Of a stretch of DNA of 64,000 bases, positions 63,169-64,000 are shown in pieces. The stretch's first letter is position 1. Every line of letters begins with the position of its first letter. Origin of the DNA: Acidobacteriaceae bacterium (GTDB taxonomy: Bacteria > Acidobacteriota > Terriglobia > Terriglobales > Acidobacteriaceae); NCBI GenBank assembly GCA_003134815.1, contig PLCO01000006.1, positions 33,975-97,974 of the forward strand, written 5' to 3'. A program made the translations under genes and the position numbers. The notes beneath the pieces were generated by a model, which saw only the letters and a program-made list of their open reading frames with translations, had not been told where the DNA came from and ran no database searches.

Positions 63169-63203
63169 CCCACCTTCTTCGTGCTGCTTGCGAAGAGGGT
63201 GGG
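63169..63203 (+). terminator. Strong hairpin after the FKBP gene
   Basis: Arms 63169-63181 and 63191-63203 pair over 13 positions, with a single T-G wobble, around a 9-base loop, starting 22 bases after the stop at 63146. No T-tract follows. It probably protects or ends the transcript and may be one copy of a dispersed hairpin family. Confidence 0.5.
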
Positions 63204-63349
63204 GTTACGCCTGCCTGGAGAATGCCGGCGCCGAGGAGATGCGGGGCGAGAATGGGAACCGGCGAGCTGGCCCGTGTGCCGCGGCGCGGAAGGGGCCGTT
63301 TCGGGGTGATTCGGGGCCGAAAAAGGCCGTTTTGCGCACAAAAATCAAC

Positions 63350-63420
63350 AAAAATCGCGAAAAATCGATGTGAATTTTGAGGCAGTTTTGTTGATTCTAA
63401 TCGGGTTAAGTGCGATTTTG
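63350..63420 (+). repeat. 71-bp element, copy 1
   Basis: Matches copy 2 at 63565-63635 in 58 of 71 positions by my count, without gaps. The last 16 bases (GTTAAGTGCGATTTTG) are identical. On the minus strand both copies encode a similar peptide (KIALNxxxINKT), and copy 1 has an extra 12-base duplication just upstream (around 63339-63350). Confidence 0.75.
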
Positions 63421-63564
63421 CGTCGAAAATAAGTCCATTTTTTTATTGAATTAATTTCTGGCCTCCGTTTTGGCCGCCGGTGGGACGGCAAAGGGCACTG
63501 AGGCCCGGCGTTTTGAGTCGATCTGGGTGCGTCGAATTGGGTGCAAAGAAGGGGCCCTTGGCGC

Positions 63565-63635
63565 AAAAATCGTAAAAAATCGACGAGGATTTTAAGGATG
63601 TTTTGTTGATGACAAACGAGTTAAGTGCGATTTTG
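63565..63635 (+). repeat. 71-bp element, copy 2
   Basis: The second copy begins 215 bases after the first and has the same orientation. Flanking G+C-rich sequence (AAGGGGCC/CAAAAATC) is also loosely shared, so the true unit may be longer than 71 bp. Confidence 0.75.
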
Positions 63636-64000
63636 GCCCGTTGGGTGGAGAAAATCACTCCCTCGTTTAATCTTCCCTCTGAGGACAGAGAGGCTAGGTG
63701 CCGGTGAGTGAGGTCTGATGTGGCGATCATGATTCGAGTATGCGCCAGAGGCAGGAAATAATCGGCAAACTTGGGTTGGGGAATTTGGTGAGTGGATTCA
63801 GGGGGTTGGGGTGAGAACTGGCGAGCGCGGGGCTTGACATGGAAAACAGCTCTTTGGGGTGAACCCCTTGGGTGAGACAGATTGGAAAAGCCCTGTGTGC
63901 CATTCGCTGAGTTTTGGTAGGCGAATGGGAGTTGATGGTTGAGCCTGAGCTTGGCCGGGGAAGCGGAAGCGAGCCCTGCTGGAGAGCAACTCGCCGAGGA

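Larger units (their letters stand above)
63147..64000. other. Non-coding right end of the window
   Basis: No convincing gene. It contains a strong hairpin after the FKBP gene, two diverged copies of a 71-bp element and an 8-bp inverted repeat CCATTCGC/GCGAATGG (63900-63928). Minus-strand frames across the repeats share short similar peptides but are interrupted. Confidence 0.55.

Overview
The window looks like a chromosomal piece of a diderm (Gram-negative) bacterium, most plausibly an Acidobacteriota member. LpxC shows that lipid A is made. Two Ser/Thr/Ala-rich 'choice-of-anchor D'-type lipoproteins and the moderately high G+C, non-proteobacterial flavour fit Acidobacteriota, but this is inference: no rRNA, tRNA or other marker is present to prove it. 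I saw no transposase, integrase, CRISPR array or tRNA.

From the left edge to about 45.8 kb every convincing gene lies on the + strand and nearly all concern synthesis, export and decoration of a surface polysaccharide. In order: a MaoC-like/SDR fusion (cut by the window edge), a hexapeptide acyltransferase, a NodB-fold deacetylase-like protein, a GT4, an acyltransferase-3/SGNH O-acetylase, an FkbM methyltransferase, a secreted beta-helix protein, a Wzx flippase, a GT2/GT4/GT2 group, an HddA-type heptose kinase, and a Wzm/Wzt ABC exporter. Next comes a nonulosonic-acid (sialic/legionaminic-type) block: CMP-sugar synthetase, GT, NeuB/LegI-type synthase, NeuD/LegH-type acetyltransferase, an unusual deacetylase-like protein, a nucleotidyltransferase with two Bateman (CBS-pair) modules, an SDR epimerase and a LegC-type aminotransferase. 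Four GT-C-like membrane proteins follow, interleaved with an AAC(3)-like/M28-like fusion. The run closes with a pyruvyltransferase, a capsule-synthesis-like protein, a GT2, a third NodB-like protein, a flavoprotein and an ATP-grasp enzyme. Two hairpins with T-tracts after the last gene probably end transcription.

Between 46.1 and 54.3 kb two minus-strand genes encode paralogous repeat lipoproteins (626 and 1710 residues) that share their C-terminal fibronectin-III-like domain. The large one has a recognisable promoter with a near-perfect palindrome between the -35 and -10 boxes.

From 54.9 kb gmhA and hddC resume the GDP-heptose pathway whose kinase lies 39 kb upstream; a GmhB phosphatase is not seen. 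The right end is more G+C-rich and housekeeping-like: acyl-CoA dehydrogenase, SDR and thiolase (fatty or branched-chain acid breakdown), lpxC, an M20 peptidase and a secreted FKBP-type isomerase. The last 850 bases hold no convincing gene, but they contain a strong hairpin and two diverged copies of a 71-bp element.
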